Origin: Shinella pollutisoli
GTDB lineage: Bacteria > Pseudomonadota > Alphaproteobacteria > Rhizobiales > Rhizobiaceae
Direction: 5' to 3'
DNA length: 64,000 nucleotides
Assembly (NCBI RefSeq): GCF_024609765.1
Contig: NZ_JANFDG010000031.1
Location: 1 to 64,000, forward strand
Of the stretch, positions 8,920-17,171 are shown piece after piece (positions within the stretch are counted from its first letter, which is position 1; every line of letters starts with the position of its first letter). A program made the position numbers and the translations under genes. The notes below the pieces were generated by a model. It was not told where the DNA came from. It did not search any database and worked only from the letters and a program-made list of their open reading frames with translations.

Positions 8920-9990
8920 TCAATGGCTTTCCAGCGAGCGGAACAGGCTCGAGCCGGCCGGCTGGGTGACGGCCTGGATGCGACGGGGCGCCAGCGTCGG
9001 CACATGGCGGAGCTGGCGTCGCAGGCCGGCGGGAATGCGGGCGCCGTACCAGGCGGCGAGCGCCGGCAGTTCGCGGGCGAGCGTGCTTTCCGGCCGCCAG
9101 CCGAGCGTCCGGAGCTTCGACGTGCCGAGCGGCGGGCGGCTCGCCTGGAAGGGCCGGCCGGCGACGAACTCGACGCCCGCCGTCGGCTCCGGCACCGCGT
9201 CGAGCACCATGCGCGCGACGGTGAGGATATCGTGCGTCTCCTCGCCCGCGACGTTGTAGGTGGTGTTTTCCGCGCCGTGCACGATGACCGCGCGCAGCGC
9301 CGCGCAGAAATCGCCCATCGCCAGGAAGGCGCGCCGCTGCAAACCGTCGCCGTGGACGGTGAGCGGACGGCCGACGGCGGCGAGCTCCAGGAACCGCGGC
9401 AGCAGCTTCTCCGGGTTCTGCCGCGTGCCGACGATGTTGGAAGGGCGCAGCACGCGGATGTCGAGGCCGAAGGCGCTGCGCACGCCGGCGATCAGCATTT
9501 CCGCCGCGGCCTTGGAGGCGGCGTGCGGGTTGTCGGGAAGGAGGGCCGCATCCTCGCCGAGCGGGCGGCCGTCGCCGGCGCCGTAGACCTCGGCCGAGCC
9601 GACATGGATCATCAGCGGCACGTCGCGCCGGCCCATGGCCTCGACCAGCACCTGCGTGCCGAGCGCATTGGCGAGGGTGAAGCGCTCGGGGACGGAGAAG
9701 GAGCGCTCGACATGGCTCTCGCCGGCCGCGTGCACGACGAGCTCGGCATCCTTCAGCACCTCCGTCACGAGGTCGAGATTGCCGACGTCGCCCTCGTGTA
9801 GCGTCACGCGGCCGGTAGCGAGTGCGGCGTCGAGATTGGAAAGGTCGGCGGCATAGGTGAAGCTGTCGAGAACGCGCACGCGGGCGGCCGGGCAGTGGGC
9901 GAGGAGGTCGTCGACGATGTGCGAGCCGACGAAGCCGGCGCCGCCGGTGACGACGATCGTGCGGATCGAGGCGAGGTCGAGCGAGGCCAT
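8920..9990 (-). CDS. NAD-dependent epimerase/dehydratase family protein with atypical active site
   Basis: A 356-residue extended short-chain dehydrogenase. It starts MASLDLASIRTIVVTGGAGFVGSHIVD, with the Rossmann loop GGAGFVG near residues 16-22. Further blocks are RVLDSFTYAADLSNL, VVHAAGESHVERS and IHVGSAEVYG, which resemble dTDP-glucose 4,6-dehydratases and nucleotide-sugar epimerases. The usual YxxxK catalytic pair should fall in NPYAASK, but the sequence here is NPHAASK, so the Tyr is His (CAC codon near 9520). RPSNIVGTRQNPEKLLPRF supports sugar-nucleotide binding. It may have altered or lost redox activity. Start at 9990 has GGAG upstream. Substrate unknown. Confidence 0.82.
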   Translation of the reverse strand: MASLDLASIRTIVVTGGAGFVGSHIVDDLLAHCPAARVRVLDSFTYAADLSNLDAALATGRVTLHEGDVGNLDLVTEVLKDAELVVHAAGESHVERSFSVPERFTLANALGTQVLVEAMGRRDVPLMIHVGSAEVYGAGDGRPLGEDAALLPDNPHAASKAAAEMLIAGVRSAFGLDIRVLRPSNIVGTRQNPEKLLPRFLELAAVGRPLTVHGDGLQRRAFLAMGDFCAALRAVIVHGAENTTYNVAGEETHDILTVARMVLDAVPEPTAGVEFVAGRPFQASRPPLGTSKLRTLGWRPESTLARELPALAAWYGARIPAGLRRQLRHVPTLAPRRIQAVTQPAGSSLFRSLESH

Positions 9991-10100
9991 GATGCTACTC
10001 CGTCTGCGTGGGGAATCGCGAATGCGCGACCCGAGCCGACAGATTGGACGTCCCGGCCGCCAAGGCAACGCGGCGGGCCGTTTCGGCCACGTAAAACGAC

Positions 10101-10127
10101 CGTTAACCTTACCCCGGCTGGTTAACG
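10101..10127. promoter_or_regulatory. Perfect inverted repeat CGTTAACC-N11-GGTTAACG
   Basis: Eight-base arms match exactly around an 11-base spacer in the 192-base gap upstream of the epimerase-like gene (start 9990) and downstream of the small gene ending at 10183. The TTAACC core equals the short form of the CtrA-type half site known in alphaproteobacteria, here in mirrored pairs. A similar arrangement occurs at 25458-25484. It is a candidate operator; binding protein unknown. Confidence 0.4.
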
Positions 10128-10182
10128 TGCCGCGGCGGGACGCCTGCCCTTCCCGGAACGGCACAGGGCCGTGCCGGCCGCC

Positions 10183-10374
10183 TCACTCGTCGTCGCGGCG
10201 CAGGCGGTATTCGCCGGTCTCCGGATCCTTGACCAGCGTGCCGTCCGCGCCGGTGCGACGCTCGTCCTCGGCGTTGCGGCGCTGGCGGGTCAGCCGCTCG
10301 GCATCGGCGACGAAGCGGCGATAGCCGAACCAGATGGCGGCCGCGACCAGAAGCAGGAATATCAGTTGCGCCAT
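10183..10374 (-). CDS. Small single-pass membrane protein
   Basis: A 63-residue protein: one N-terminal membrane helix (MAQLIFLLLVAAAIWFGYRR), then a basic coiled stretch (DAERLTRQRRNAEDERR), then a conserved-looking C-terminus (LVKDPETGEYRLRRDDE). It has no named domain that I recognise. It lies 25 bases downstream of the S49 peptidase gene on the same strand and is probably co-transcribed with it. The TLVKDPETGEY tail resembles a short motif seen in small rhizobial proteins of unknown function. Confidence 0.75.
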   Translation of the reverse strand: MAQLIFLLLVAAAIWFGYRRFVADAERLTRQRRNAEDERRTGADGTLVKDPETGEYRLRRDDE

Positions 10375-10399
10375 TCTTCCTCCCCTCGGGCGCCCGGTC

Positions 10400-11278
10400 T
10401 CAGCCGGACAGGCCGTAGCGCGCCCAGAGCGCCTTCTCCTCCGCGAGCGCTGCGACCTCCGCCACGCCCGCCGAGCCTATACGCTCCCCCAGTCCCGAGG
10501 AAAGCCCCCCGCCGACGCCCGGCATGCGCCGGCCGAACAGGCCCTTGGGCGAGGAGACGAGCTCGGGCCGCGCCTTTTCGCCGTAGCGGCGCTTCAGTTC
10601 CGAGCGCATGTCGGCGAGCCCGTCGACGAGGCCGAGCGCCACGCCGCGCCCGCCCGTCCAGAACAGGCCGGAAAACAGCGCCGGATCGTCGGCGAGCCGG
10701 GGGCCGCGGCGCGTCTTCACCATGTCGATGAAGACCTTGTGGATCTCCAGCTGCAGGGACTTCAGGTGCTCGATGTCCTCCTCCCGCTCGGGACGGAAGG
10801 GATCGAGGATCGCCTTGTTCTCGCCGGCCGTGTAGACGCGGCGCTCGACGCCGATCTTCCTCAACAGTTCCGGGAAGCCGAAGCCGCCGGAGACGACGCC
10901 GATGGAGCCGACGATCGAGCTCGGGTCGGCGAAGATCTCGTCGCCGGCAAGCGCGATCATGTAGCCGCCGGAGGCCGCGACGTCCTCGACGAAGACGAGG
11001 ACGCGCTTGTCCTTCTCGGCCGCGAGGTCGCGGATGCGCTGGAAGATCAGCCGCGACTGCACAGGCGAGCCGCCGGGCGAATTGATGGAGACGGCGACGG
11101 CGGGCGCATCCTTGTAGGCGAAGGCCTTGTCGAGGACGGGGGCGACGGCCGCCAGGTTGAGCGTCGGGCGGAACTGGCTGCCGCCCGCCATGATCGCGCC
11201 CTGCAGCCGCACGACGGGGATGACGGCGCCCTCCTTGCGGAACCTCTTCGGCACCAGCCTCTTCAAAAATCCGCCCAT
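10400..11278 (-). CDS. sppA: S49 family (SppA/SohB-like) serine peptidase
   Basis: A 292-residue peptidase of the short SppA type, which degrades signal peptides or membrane proteins at the inner membrane. INSPGGS is at about residues 67-73. The nucleophile region DVAASGGYMIAL carries the catalytic Ser near 102. SSIVGSIGVV and GENKAILDPF follow; the Lys in the latter is the expected general base. No membrane anchor is evident at the N-terminus (MGGFLKRLVPKRFRKEG is basic), so it may attach peripherally. The start at 11278 was preferred over an upstream extension that lacks family similarity. The short membrane protein downstream probably shares its transcript. Confidence 0.88.
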   Translation of the reverse strand: MGGFLKRLVPKRFRKEGAVIPVVRLQGAIMAGGSQFRPTLNLAAVAPVLDKAFAYKDAPAVAVSINSPGGSPVQSRLIFQRIRDLAAEKDKRVLVFVEDVAASGGYMIALAGDEIFADPSSIVGSIGVVSGGFGFPELLRKIGVERRVYTAGENKAILDPFRPEREEDIEHLKSLQLEIHKVFIDMVKTRRGPRLADDPALFSGLFWTGGRGVALGLVDGLADMRSELKRRYGEKARPELVSSPKGLFGRRMPGVGGGLSSGLGERIGSAGVAEVAALAEEKALWARYGLSG

Positions 11279-11347
11279 CGCGCGTTTCCGTCTCCTGTTT
11301 CTGCCCGGCTGATGTATGCACGGCGCGGCAAAACGCAAGGCCGCCTT

Positions 11348-12124
11348 TCACCGCGGCAGGCGCGGATAGGCGGCAAGGCCGTTGTTCAGCGCGTCGACGA
11401 AGGGGGTGAAGTCGTGCGCGCCCGGCTCGTGCATGACGATCGGCATGCGCAGCGCGAGCTTCGTGCGCGAGCCCTTGATGGCGGTGACGAGGATGCGCAG
11501 CGCCGTCTCGCCGGCACGCGCGTGGAGCGGGGTGATCTCGATTGCGCCGAAGCGGCGGCCGCAGGCGTCGACGATCTCCGCGATCGATTGCGGCCTTGCG
11601 ATCAGCGAGAGCTGGCCGCCGGGCTTCAGGATGGCGCCGGCCGTCTTGATCCAGCGCTCGAACAGGCCGTCGTCCATCGCATGCGCCTCCGCCTTCAGGG
11701 CGTCGGGCGTGCGGCTGTCGGCGCGGGCGTTGAAGGGCGGATTCATGATGACGTGGTCGTGTACGTCGTCGGCGAGGCCCGCCGCCAGCCGCGCCCGGCC
11801 GGTGAGGGAGACGTCGGCCTCCAGGAGGGAGACGCGGGGCGCGAGACGGGCATTCGAGGGCAGGGCCAGCGTCTTGCGGGCAAAGCCCGCCATCAGCGGC
11901 GAGCGCTCGACCAGCAGCACGCGGGCCTCCGGCAGGCGCGCGGCGACGGCGAGGCCCGCGGCACCCGCGCCGGCGCCGAGATCGGCGACGCGGATCGCCC
12001 CCTCGCCGGTCACGAGCGCGGCGAGCAGCATGGCGTCCATGCCGGAGCGATGGCCGATGCCCTTCGGCTGGACGAGGTGGAAGCGGCCGTAGTGGAAGGC
12101 GTCGACGGTTTCGGTGAGGGTCAT
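11348..12124 (-). CDS. tRNA1(Val) (adenine-N6)-methyltransferase-like protein (TrmN6/YfiC type)
   Basis: A 258-residue class I SAM-dependent methyltransferase. The start TETVDAFHYGRFHLVQPKGIGHRSGMDAMLLA is typical of the YfiC/TrmN6 group. SAM-binding motif I is VADLGAGAGAAGLAVA near residues 47-62. Motif IV is IMNPPFNA (NPPF), which marks methylation of an exocyclic amino group, here most likely adenine N6 in tRNA. The start is the ATG at 12124. Downstream (sppA) and upstream (DUF2007) genes lie on the same strand, separated from the latter by a repeat pair. The exact tRNA target is inferred. Confidence 0.82.
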   Translation of the reverse strand: MTLTETVDAFHYGRFHLVQPKGIGHRSGMDAMLLAALVTGEGAIRVADLGAGAGAAGLAVAARLPEARVLLVERSPLMAGFARKTLALPSNARLAPRVSLLEADVSLTGRARLAAGLADDVHDHVIMNPPFNARADSRTPDALKAEAHAMDDGLFERWIKTAGAILKPGGQLSLIARPQSIAEIVDACGRRFGAIEITPLHARAGETALRILVTAIKGSRTKLALRMPIVMHEPGAHDFTPFVDALNNGLAAYPRLPR

Positions 12125-12162
12125 CGAGCGGCAGCCTCGGCGGTGGGCGGCGTGCACGCGAT

Positions 12163-12318
12163 ACCCCCCTCTGCCCTGCCGGGCATCTCCCCCTCAAGGG
12201 GGGAGATCGGCAAGAGGCTGGAACCTCGCTCGAACTGCGGCGCTGAAGGTAGGCGAAACGGTGCCCCGTCCGATCTCTCCCCTTGAGGGGGAGATGCCCG
12301 GCAGGGCAGAGGGGGGTG
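12163..12318. repeat. Inverted pair of a second palindromic repeat family
   Basis: 12163-12212 begins CCCCCCTCTGCCCTGCCGGGC and carries a CTCCCCCTCAAGGGGGGAG hairpin. 12271-12318 is its reverse complement and ends GCCCGGCAGGGCAGAGGGG. The arms are nearly identical over about 45 bases and flank 58 bases of unrelated DNA. This family differs from the CTCATCCGGCC family seen elsewhere, though a diverged fragment occurs at 20873-20912. It separates DUF2007 from the methyltransferase gene. Confidence 0.75.
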
Positions 12319-12326
12319 GACTTTCC

Positions 12327-12548
12327 TCACGGCCTCAGCTCCGCCGCCAGCCCCGCGTCCTTGAGGATGCGCCGCGCCTCGTCCGCCCGCCCGCTCTCCA
12401 CCAGGAAGCGGCGCGGCAGCATGCCGAGCGAGCCCTCCAGGATGCTCATCGCCTGGTCGGCGATGAGGCAGTGGATGCCCGCCTCCTTCATCAGGCTCTC
12501 GACGAAGGAGAGCAGCACGGCGTCGTTGGTGCGGATCAGTTCGATCAT
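12327..12548 (-). CDS. DUF2007 domain protein
   Basis: A 73-residue protein starting MIELIRTNDAVLLSFVESLMKEAGIHCLIAD and ending FLVESGRADEARRILKDAGL. This is the compact DUF2007 fold (putative signal-transducing, PII-like/ferredoxin-like). Family proteins bind or transfer small signals, but the role is unknown. It lies divergent from ispB with a 98-base gap that holds promoter-like sequence for both. Its downstream side is the repeat pair at 12163-12318. Confidence 0.88.
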   Translation of the reverse strand: MIELIRTNDAVLLSFVESLMKEAGIHCLIADQAMSILEGSLGMLPRRFLVESGRADEARRILKDAGLAAELRP

Positions 12549-12586
12549 TTTCCAGCTCTAAATCCGGGGCGGGACAATTCGCCTCT

Positions 12587-12614
12587 TGCCGCATGGAGCC
12601 CCGCTTTCTATTGT
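12587..12614 (+). promoter_or_regulatory. Candidate sigma-70 promoter for ispB
   Basis: TTGCCG (12587-12592) and TATTGT (12609-12614) are separated by 16 bases, in a locally AT-rich stretch in front of the TTG start of ispB (12647). This leaves a leader of about 25 bases, with CAGGAG as the ribosome site. Matches are partial, so the call rests on position and spacing. Confidence 0.35.
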
Positions 12615-12646
12615 CTTTCAACAAAAATGAACAGGAGTCCGGGCAT

Positions 12647-13663
12647 TTGGGCGTTGTGATACCGCTTGAGGAAGGCAAAAACAAACAGGCTTCGGTGAAG
12701 CCGCTCGTCGACCTCACCAGGGCCGACATGGAGCGGGTGAACCAGCTCATCCTGTCGAAGGCGGGTTCCGACGTGCAGATGATCCCCGAAGTGGCGAACC
12801 ATCTGATCTCCTCGGGCGGCAAGCGGCTGAGGCCGATGCTGACGCTCGCCGCCGCCGCGATGTTCGGCTACCAGGGCGACCAACACGTCAAGCTCGCCAC
12901 CAGCGTCGAGTTCATGCACACGGCGACGCTCCTGCACGACGACGTGGTCGACGAGAGCGACTTGCGCCGCGGCAAGTCCACCGCCCGCACGATCTGGGGC
13001 AACCAGGCGAGCGTGCTCGTCGGCGACTTCCTGCTCGGCCAGGCCTTCAAGATGATGGTCGAGGTCGGCTCGCTGGAGGCGCTCGACGTGCTCTCCACCG
13101 CCGCCACCGTGATCGCCGAGGGCGAGGTGCTGCAGCTTGCCGTCGCCAAGAACATGGAGACGACGGAGGACGACTACCTCCAGGTGATCCGCGCCAAGAC
13201 GGCGGCGCTCTTCGCGGCCGCCGCCGAAGTCGGGCCGATCGTCGCCAATGCGGGGCGCGCCGAGCGCAATGCGCTGAAATCCTACGGCATGAACCTCGGC
13301 CTCGCCTTCCAGCTCGTCGACGACGCGCTCGACTACGGCGGCAAGGCGGCCGATCTCGGCAAGAACACCGGCGACGACTTCCGCGAGGGCAAGATCACGC
13401 TGCCCGTCATCCTCGCCTGGCGGCGGGGGACGGCCGAGGACCGCGCCTTCTGGCGCGAGGCGATCGAGGGCGGTGCGAGCGACGATGCCAACCTGGAGCG
13501 GGCGCTGGCGCTCATCGCGCGCTACGGCGGCCTTGCCGACACGATCGCGCGCGCCCAGCACTACGGCACGATCGCCCGCGACGCGCTCGCGCCGCTGCCG
13601 GAAACGCCCTGGAAGGAAGCGCTGCTCGACGTCATCGACTTCTGCATTTCCCGCGTCAACTGA
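12647..13663 (+). CDS. ispB: Octaprenyl/decaprenyl diphosphate synthase
   Basis: A 338-residue trans-polyprenyl diphosphate synthase that makes the side chain of ubiquinone from isopentenyl diphosphate. The first aspartate-rich motif is LLHDDVVDESD (residues about 96-106) and the second is LVDDALDYGG (about 224-232). GGKRLRPML and the FREGKITLPVI segment are also family marks. I chose the TTG at 12647 (GVVIPLEEGK follows) because CAGGAG sits nine bases upstream and rhizobial homologs begin with MGVVIPLEE as I recall them. An in-frame ATG at 12593 would add 18 unrelated residues. Chain length (8 or 10 units) cannot be told from sequence by eye. Confidence 0.93.
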   Translation: MGVVIPLEEGKNKQASVKPLVDLTRADMERVNQLILSKAGSDVQMIPEVANHLISSGGKRLRPMLTLAAAAMFGYQGDQHVKLATSVEFMHTATLLHDDVVDESDLRRGKSTARTIWGNQASVLVGDFLLGQAFKMMVEVGSLEALDVLSTAATVIAEGEVLQLAVAKNMETTEDDYLQVIRAKTAALFAAAAEVGPIVANAGRAERNALKSYGMNLGLAFQLVDDALDYGGKAADLGKNTGDDFREGKITLPVILAWRRGTAEDRAFWREAIEGGASDDANLERALALIARYGGLADTIARAQHYGTIARDALAPLPETPWKEALLDVIDFCISRVN

Positions 13664-13807
13664 CGCAGATCCGGGTGGCAGGAATTTCTTGCCGCACCGC
13701 GCCAAAAAAGCCATTCTCTGCCGTCATGATTCCGGCATGGCGTCGCGGCCGGCCCTGCCGCGACCTCTTCCGGGCGACGGGCCACAGTTCTCGCGAAAGG
13801 CATCTGG

Positions 13808-15646
13808 ATGCGGCATTCCCTTCTCCTTCGGCTCCTCTCCGGCGCTGCGATCGCGGCCAGCCTGCTGCTGACGGCGCCCGGCGCGCGCGCGGAAGATGCG
13901 CCCGCCGCCGAGGCCGGCGAGGAAACGCCTTTCGACCTGTCGAGCGTCTCCACCTTCTCCGGCGCCTTCCTCGCCGCGCGCACGGCGGATTTCGACAAGG
14001 ACTACGACACGGCCGTCTCCCTCTACCGGATCGCGCTGCAGTTCGACCCGACCAATGCCGACGTGAAGCAGCGGCTGATGATCACGCTCCTGATGAGCGG
14101 CCATTTCGACGAGGGCGCGAAGCTCGCGGAGACGCTGAAGGGCGATGCCGCCGTCGAGCGCATCACCACGGTGGTGCGCGGCATGGAGGCGATCCGCAAG
14201 CGCGAGTACAAGACCGCCGAGAAGATCCTCGTCTACAACGGCCCGAACGACCTCGACCGGATGATGAACGACCTTCTGCTCGCCTGGGCGAAGTTCGGCG
14301 ACGGCCGGCCGAAGGAAGCGCTGAAGCTCATCGCCGGGCTCGAGGGCCCGGAATGGTTCGGCATCTTCACCAATTACCACGCCGGGGCGCTGGCCGCGGC
14401 GGCCGGCGACAAGGCGACCGCGCGCGCCCGCCTCAACGAGGCGATCCTCGACCGCAGCGGCGCGAGTGCCGCCCCCGACACGTTCCTGCGCGCCGTGATG
14501 GCGCTCGCCCGGCTGGAGGCCCGCGAGGGCAACCGGCAGAAGGCGCTCGACGCCGTGTCGGTCGGCGACAATTTCATCTCCAGCTACGCGCCGCTCAAGG
14601 CGCTGCGCCAGTCGATCGAGGCCGGCGCGCCGCAGGAACAACAGGTGCGCACCGCGGCGCAAGGGGCCGCCGCCGTGCTCTTCTCGATCGGCGGGGCGCT
14701 GAACCGCGAGGGCGCGGAGGACATCGTCTCGCTCTACCTCCAGGCCGCCCGCGCGCTCGACCCGGAGAGCGACGACACGCTGGTGCTGCTCGGCGGGCTC
14801 GCCGAGAACATGAAGAAGCCCGAGCGCGCCATCGAATATTACCGCGCGGTACCGGAGAACTCGCCGATGCGGCGCATCTCCGAGTTGCAGCTCGGCCTCA
14901 ACCTCGCCGACACCGGCAAGGTGGCCGAGGCGAAGGAGCACCTCTCGAAGCTGATCGAGGCCGACCCGAGCGACCTGCGCAGCTATCTCGCCCTCGGCAA
15001 CGTCTATTCCGAGGCCAAGGAATACAAGGAGATGGGCGAGCTCTACGACCGCGCCGTCGCCGTCATCGGCCCCGTGCCGAACCGCACGCACTGGAGCATC
15101 TTCTTCCAGCGCGGCATCGCCTACGAGCGGCAGAAGAAGTGGGACCAGGCCGAGCCCAACTTCCGCAAGGCGCTCGACCTCAATCCCGACCAGCCGCAGG
15201 TGCTCAACTATCTCGGCTATTCCTGGGTGGACATGGACATGAACCTCGAGGAGGGGCTGGACATGATCCGCAGGGCGGTGAGCCTGCGCCCCGACGACGG
15301 CTACATCGTCGATTCGCTCGGCTGGGCCTACTACCGCCTCGGCCGCTACGACGACGCGGTGACCGAGCTGGAACGGGCGGCCGAGCTCAAGGCCGGCGAC
15401 CCGACGATCAACGACCATCTCGGCGACGTCTACTGGCGCGTTGGCCGAAAGCTGGAGGCGACCTTCCAGTGGAACCGCGCGCTCGGCCTGAAGCCGGAAG
15501 AGGTCGAGATCCCGAAGATCAAGGAAAAGATCGCCAACGGCCTGCCGGACCTGCCGAAGACCGAGCCCGCCTCGGCCGAGGCGAAGGAGGACAAGCCGGT
15601 CCAGAACCCCTCGCCCGAAAGCAGCGCGGCCGACCGCAAGTCCTGA
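13808..15646 (+). CDS. Tetratricopeptide repeat protein, exported
   Basis: A 612-residue protein with a signal peptide (about residues 1-32, LLTAPGARA-ED), followed by TPR units over most of its length. Clear ones are near residues 55-90 (YDTAVSLYRIALQFDPTNADV), 335-420, and 440-560 (KKWDQAEPNFRKALDLNPDQPQVLNYLGYSW; YIVDSLGWAYYRLGRYDDAVTELERAAEL). The repeated NYLGYSWVDMD/SLGWAYYRLG blocks are typical of large alphaproteobacterial TPR proteins thought to help outer-membrane or envelope assembly. It sits between ispB and ispE and ends seven bases before ispE, so the two are probably co-transcribed. Function is not known. Confidence 0.9.
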   Translation: MRHSLLLRLLSGAAIAASLLLTAPGARAEDAPAAEAGEETPFDLSSVSTFSGAFLAARTADFDKDYDTAVSLYRIALQFDPTNADVKQRLMITLLMSGHFDEGAKLAETLKGDAAVERITTVVRGMEAIRKREYKTAEKILVYNGPNDLDRMMNDLLLAWAKFGDGRPKEALKLIAGLEGPEWFGIFTNYHAGALAAAAGDKATARARLNEAILDRSGASAAPDTFLRAVMALARLEAREGNRQKALDAVSVGDNFISSYAPLKALRQSIEAGAPQEQQVRTAAQGAAAVLFSIGGALNREGAEDIVSLYLQAARALDPESDDTLVLLGGLAENMKKPERAIEYYRAVPENSPMRRISELQLGLNLADTGKVAEAKEHLSKLIEADPSDLRSYLALGNVYSEAKEYKEMGELYDRAVAVIGPVPNRTHWSIFFQRGIAYERQKKWDQAEPNFRKALDLNPDQPQVLNYLGYSWVDMDMNLEEGLDMIRRAVSLRPDDGYIVDSLGWAYYRLGRYDDAVTELERAAELKAGDPTINDHLGDVYWRVGRKLEATFQWNRALGLKPEEVEIPKIKEKIANGLPDLPKTEPASAEAKEDKPVQNPSPESSAADRKS

Positions 15647-15653
15647 TCCGGCG

Positions 15654-16559
15654 ATGCTGTCGCACGCGTTTCCGCCGGGCTGCGCCCTCGTCGAACCGGC
15701 GCCGGCCAAGATCAACCTCGCGCTCGCCGTCGTCGGCCAGCGCGCGGACGGCTACCACCTGCTCGACAGCCTCGTGACCTTCACCGCCTTCGGCGACCGC
15801 ATCGGCTTCTCGCCGGCCGCCGAGGACCGCTTCACGCTCTCCGGCCGATTCGCCGGCACGCTCGGCGGCGACGGCAACCTCGTGCTTTCCGCCCGCAACC
15901 GGCTGCGCGCCGCCCTGGCCGCGACCGGACAGGCCGCGCCGCCCGTGCACATCCATCTGGAGAAGAACCTGCCGGTCGCGGCCGGCATCGGCGGCGGCTC
16001 GGCGGACGCCGCGGCGGCGCTGCGCGGGCTCCTCGCCTTCTGGCGGGCCGGCCTGCCGCAGGCGACGCTCGACGCGCTCGCCATCGGGCTTGGCGCGGAC
16101 GTGCCGATGTGTCTTGCGAGCCGGCCGCTCGTCGCGCGCGGCGTCGGCGAGGAGATCGTGCGGCTCGCCATGCCCGCGCTGCCAGTGGTGCTCGCCAATC
16201 CGCTCGTCGGCGTCTCGACGCCCGCCGTCTTCCAGGCGCTCGCCGAGAAGCGCAATCCGCCGCTCGACCTGCCGCGGGCGGCGGGCATCGACTGGCCGGC
16301 GCTCATCGCCCGGCTGCGCAACGACCTGGAGCCGCCGGCGCGCCGGCTCTGCGGCGAGATCGCCGCGATTTCCGACAGCCTTGCGGCAAGCGGCGCCGGC
16401 CTCGTTCGCATGTCCGGCTCCGGCGCCACCTGCTTCGGTCTCTATGCCTCGCCCGGCGAGGCCCGGGCGGCCGCGGACGGGCTTGCCCGCCGGCACCCGG
16501 ACTGGTTCATTGTCGCCACGACGACGCTTTGCGAGGACGACGGCCATGGCCGGGCTTGA
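15654..16559 (+). CDS. ispE: 4-diphosphocytidyl-2-C-methyl-D-erythritol kinase
   Basis: IspE phosphorylates CDP-methylerythritol in the non-mevalonate isoprenoid pathway; it is a GHMP kinase. The 301-residue protein has the substrate motif PAKINLAL (residues 17-24), GYHLLDSLV, and the ATP-binding Gly-rich loop VAAGIGGGSADAAAAL near 107-122. C-terminal RMSGSGATCFGLY is the third GHMP motif. It overlaps moaB by 14 bases and follows the TPR gene by seven. With ispB 2 kb upstream this gives a small isoprenoid grouping. Confidence 0.96.
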   Translation: MLSHAFPPGCALVEPAPAKINLALAVVGQRADGYHLLDSLVTFTAFGDRIGFSPAAEDRFTLSGRFAGTLGGDGNLVLSARNRLRAALAATGQAAPPVHIHLEKNLPVAAGIGGGSADAAAALRGLLAFWRAGLPQATLDALAIGLGADVPMCLASRPLVARGVGEEIVRLAMPALPVVLANPLVGVSTPAVFQALAEKRNPPLDLPRAAGIDWPALIARLRNDLEPPARRLCGEIAAISDSLAASGAGLVRMSGSGATCFGLYASPGEARAAADGLARRHPDWFIVATTTLCEDDGHGRA

Positions 16560-17094
16560 CGAGACGCGCCCCTTCATTCCGCTCGGCATCGCCGTGCTCA
16601 CGGTCTCCGACACGCGCGACCTCGCGACGGACCGGTCCGGCGACACGCTCGCCGCCCGCATCGAGGCGGCCGGCCACCGGCTCGCCGCCCGCATGATCGT
16701 CACGGACGACGTCGCCGCGATCCGTGAAGCAGTCGAGGCTTGGACGCGGGACGAGGCGGTCGACGTCGTCATCACCACCGGCGGCACCGGCTTCACCGGC
16801 CGCGACGTGACGCCGGAGGCGCTGGAGCCGCTGTTCGAAAAGCGGATGGACGGCTTCTCCGCCGTCTTCCACCGCATCTCCTATGACAAGATCGGCACCT
16901 CGACGATCCAGTCGCGGGCGACCGGCGGCGTGCTCAACGCCACCTTCATCTTCGTGCTGCCCGGCTCGCCCGGCGCCTGCCGCGACGCCTGGGACGGCAT
17001 CCTGAAGGCCCAGCTCGACTACCGGCACATGCCCTGCAACTTCGTCGAGATCCTGCCGCGCCTCGACGAGCACCTGAGGCGCGGCAAGGGCTGA
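16546..17094 (+). CDS. moaB: Molybdenum cofactor biosynthesis protein B
   Basis: A 182-residue MoaB/Mog-fold protein acting in molybdopterin adenylation or a related step. IAVLTVSDTRDLATDRSGDTLA marks the N-terminus, VVITTGGTGFTGRDVTPEAL (residues about 75-94) the conserved molybdopterin-binding loop, and FVLPGSPGACRDAW the C-terminal loop. The start ATG at 16546 lies inside the end of ispE (14-base overlap), implying translational coupling. No other molybdenum genes are in the window. Confidence 0.93.
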   Translation: MAGLDETRPFIPLGIAVLTVSDTRDLATDRSGDTLAARIEAAGHRLAARMIVTDDVAAIREAVEAWTRDEAVDVVITTGGTGFTGRDVTPEALEPLFEKRMDGFSAVFHRISYDKIGTSTIQSRATGGVLNATFIFVLPGSPGACRDAWDGILKAQLDYRHMPCNFVEILPRLDEHLRRGKG

Positions 17095-17171
17095 GCCTGT
17101 TCCATGGAGAACAGCGGACCGGCGCGCCGGCCGCTACGATGCCTCCCATTCCCGAACACAGGAGCGCGGAC

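Noticed and set aside
13664..13807. Possible tRNA or small RNA gene between ispB and the TPR gene
   Set aside because: A GGTGGCA/TGCCGCACC stem is visible but no cloverleaf, T-loop sequence or terminator could be built.
13724..15715. 663-codon open frame antisense to the TPR gene
   Set aside because: The plus-strand frame has a signal peptide and TPR motifs; the antisense has none and reflects GC-rich third positions.
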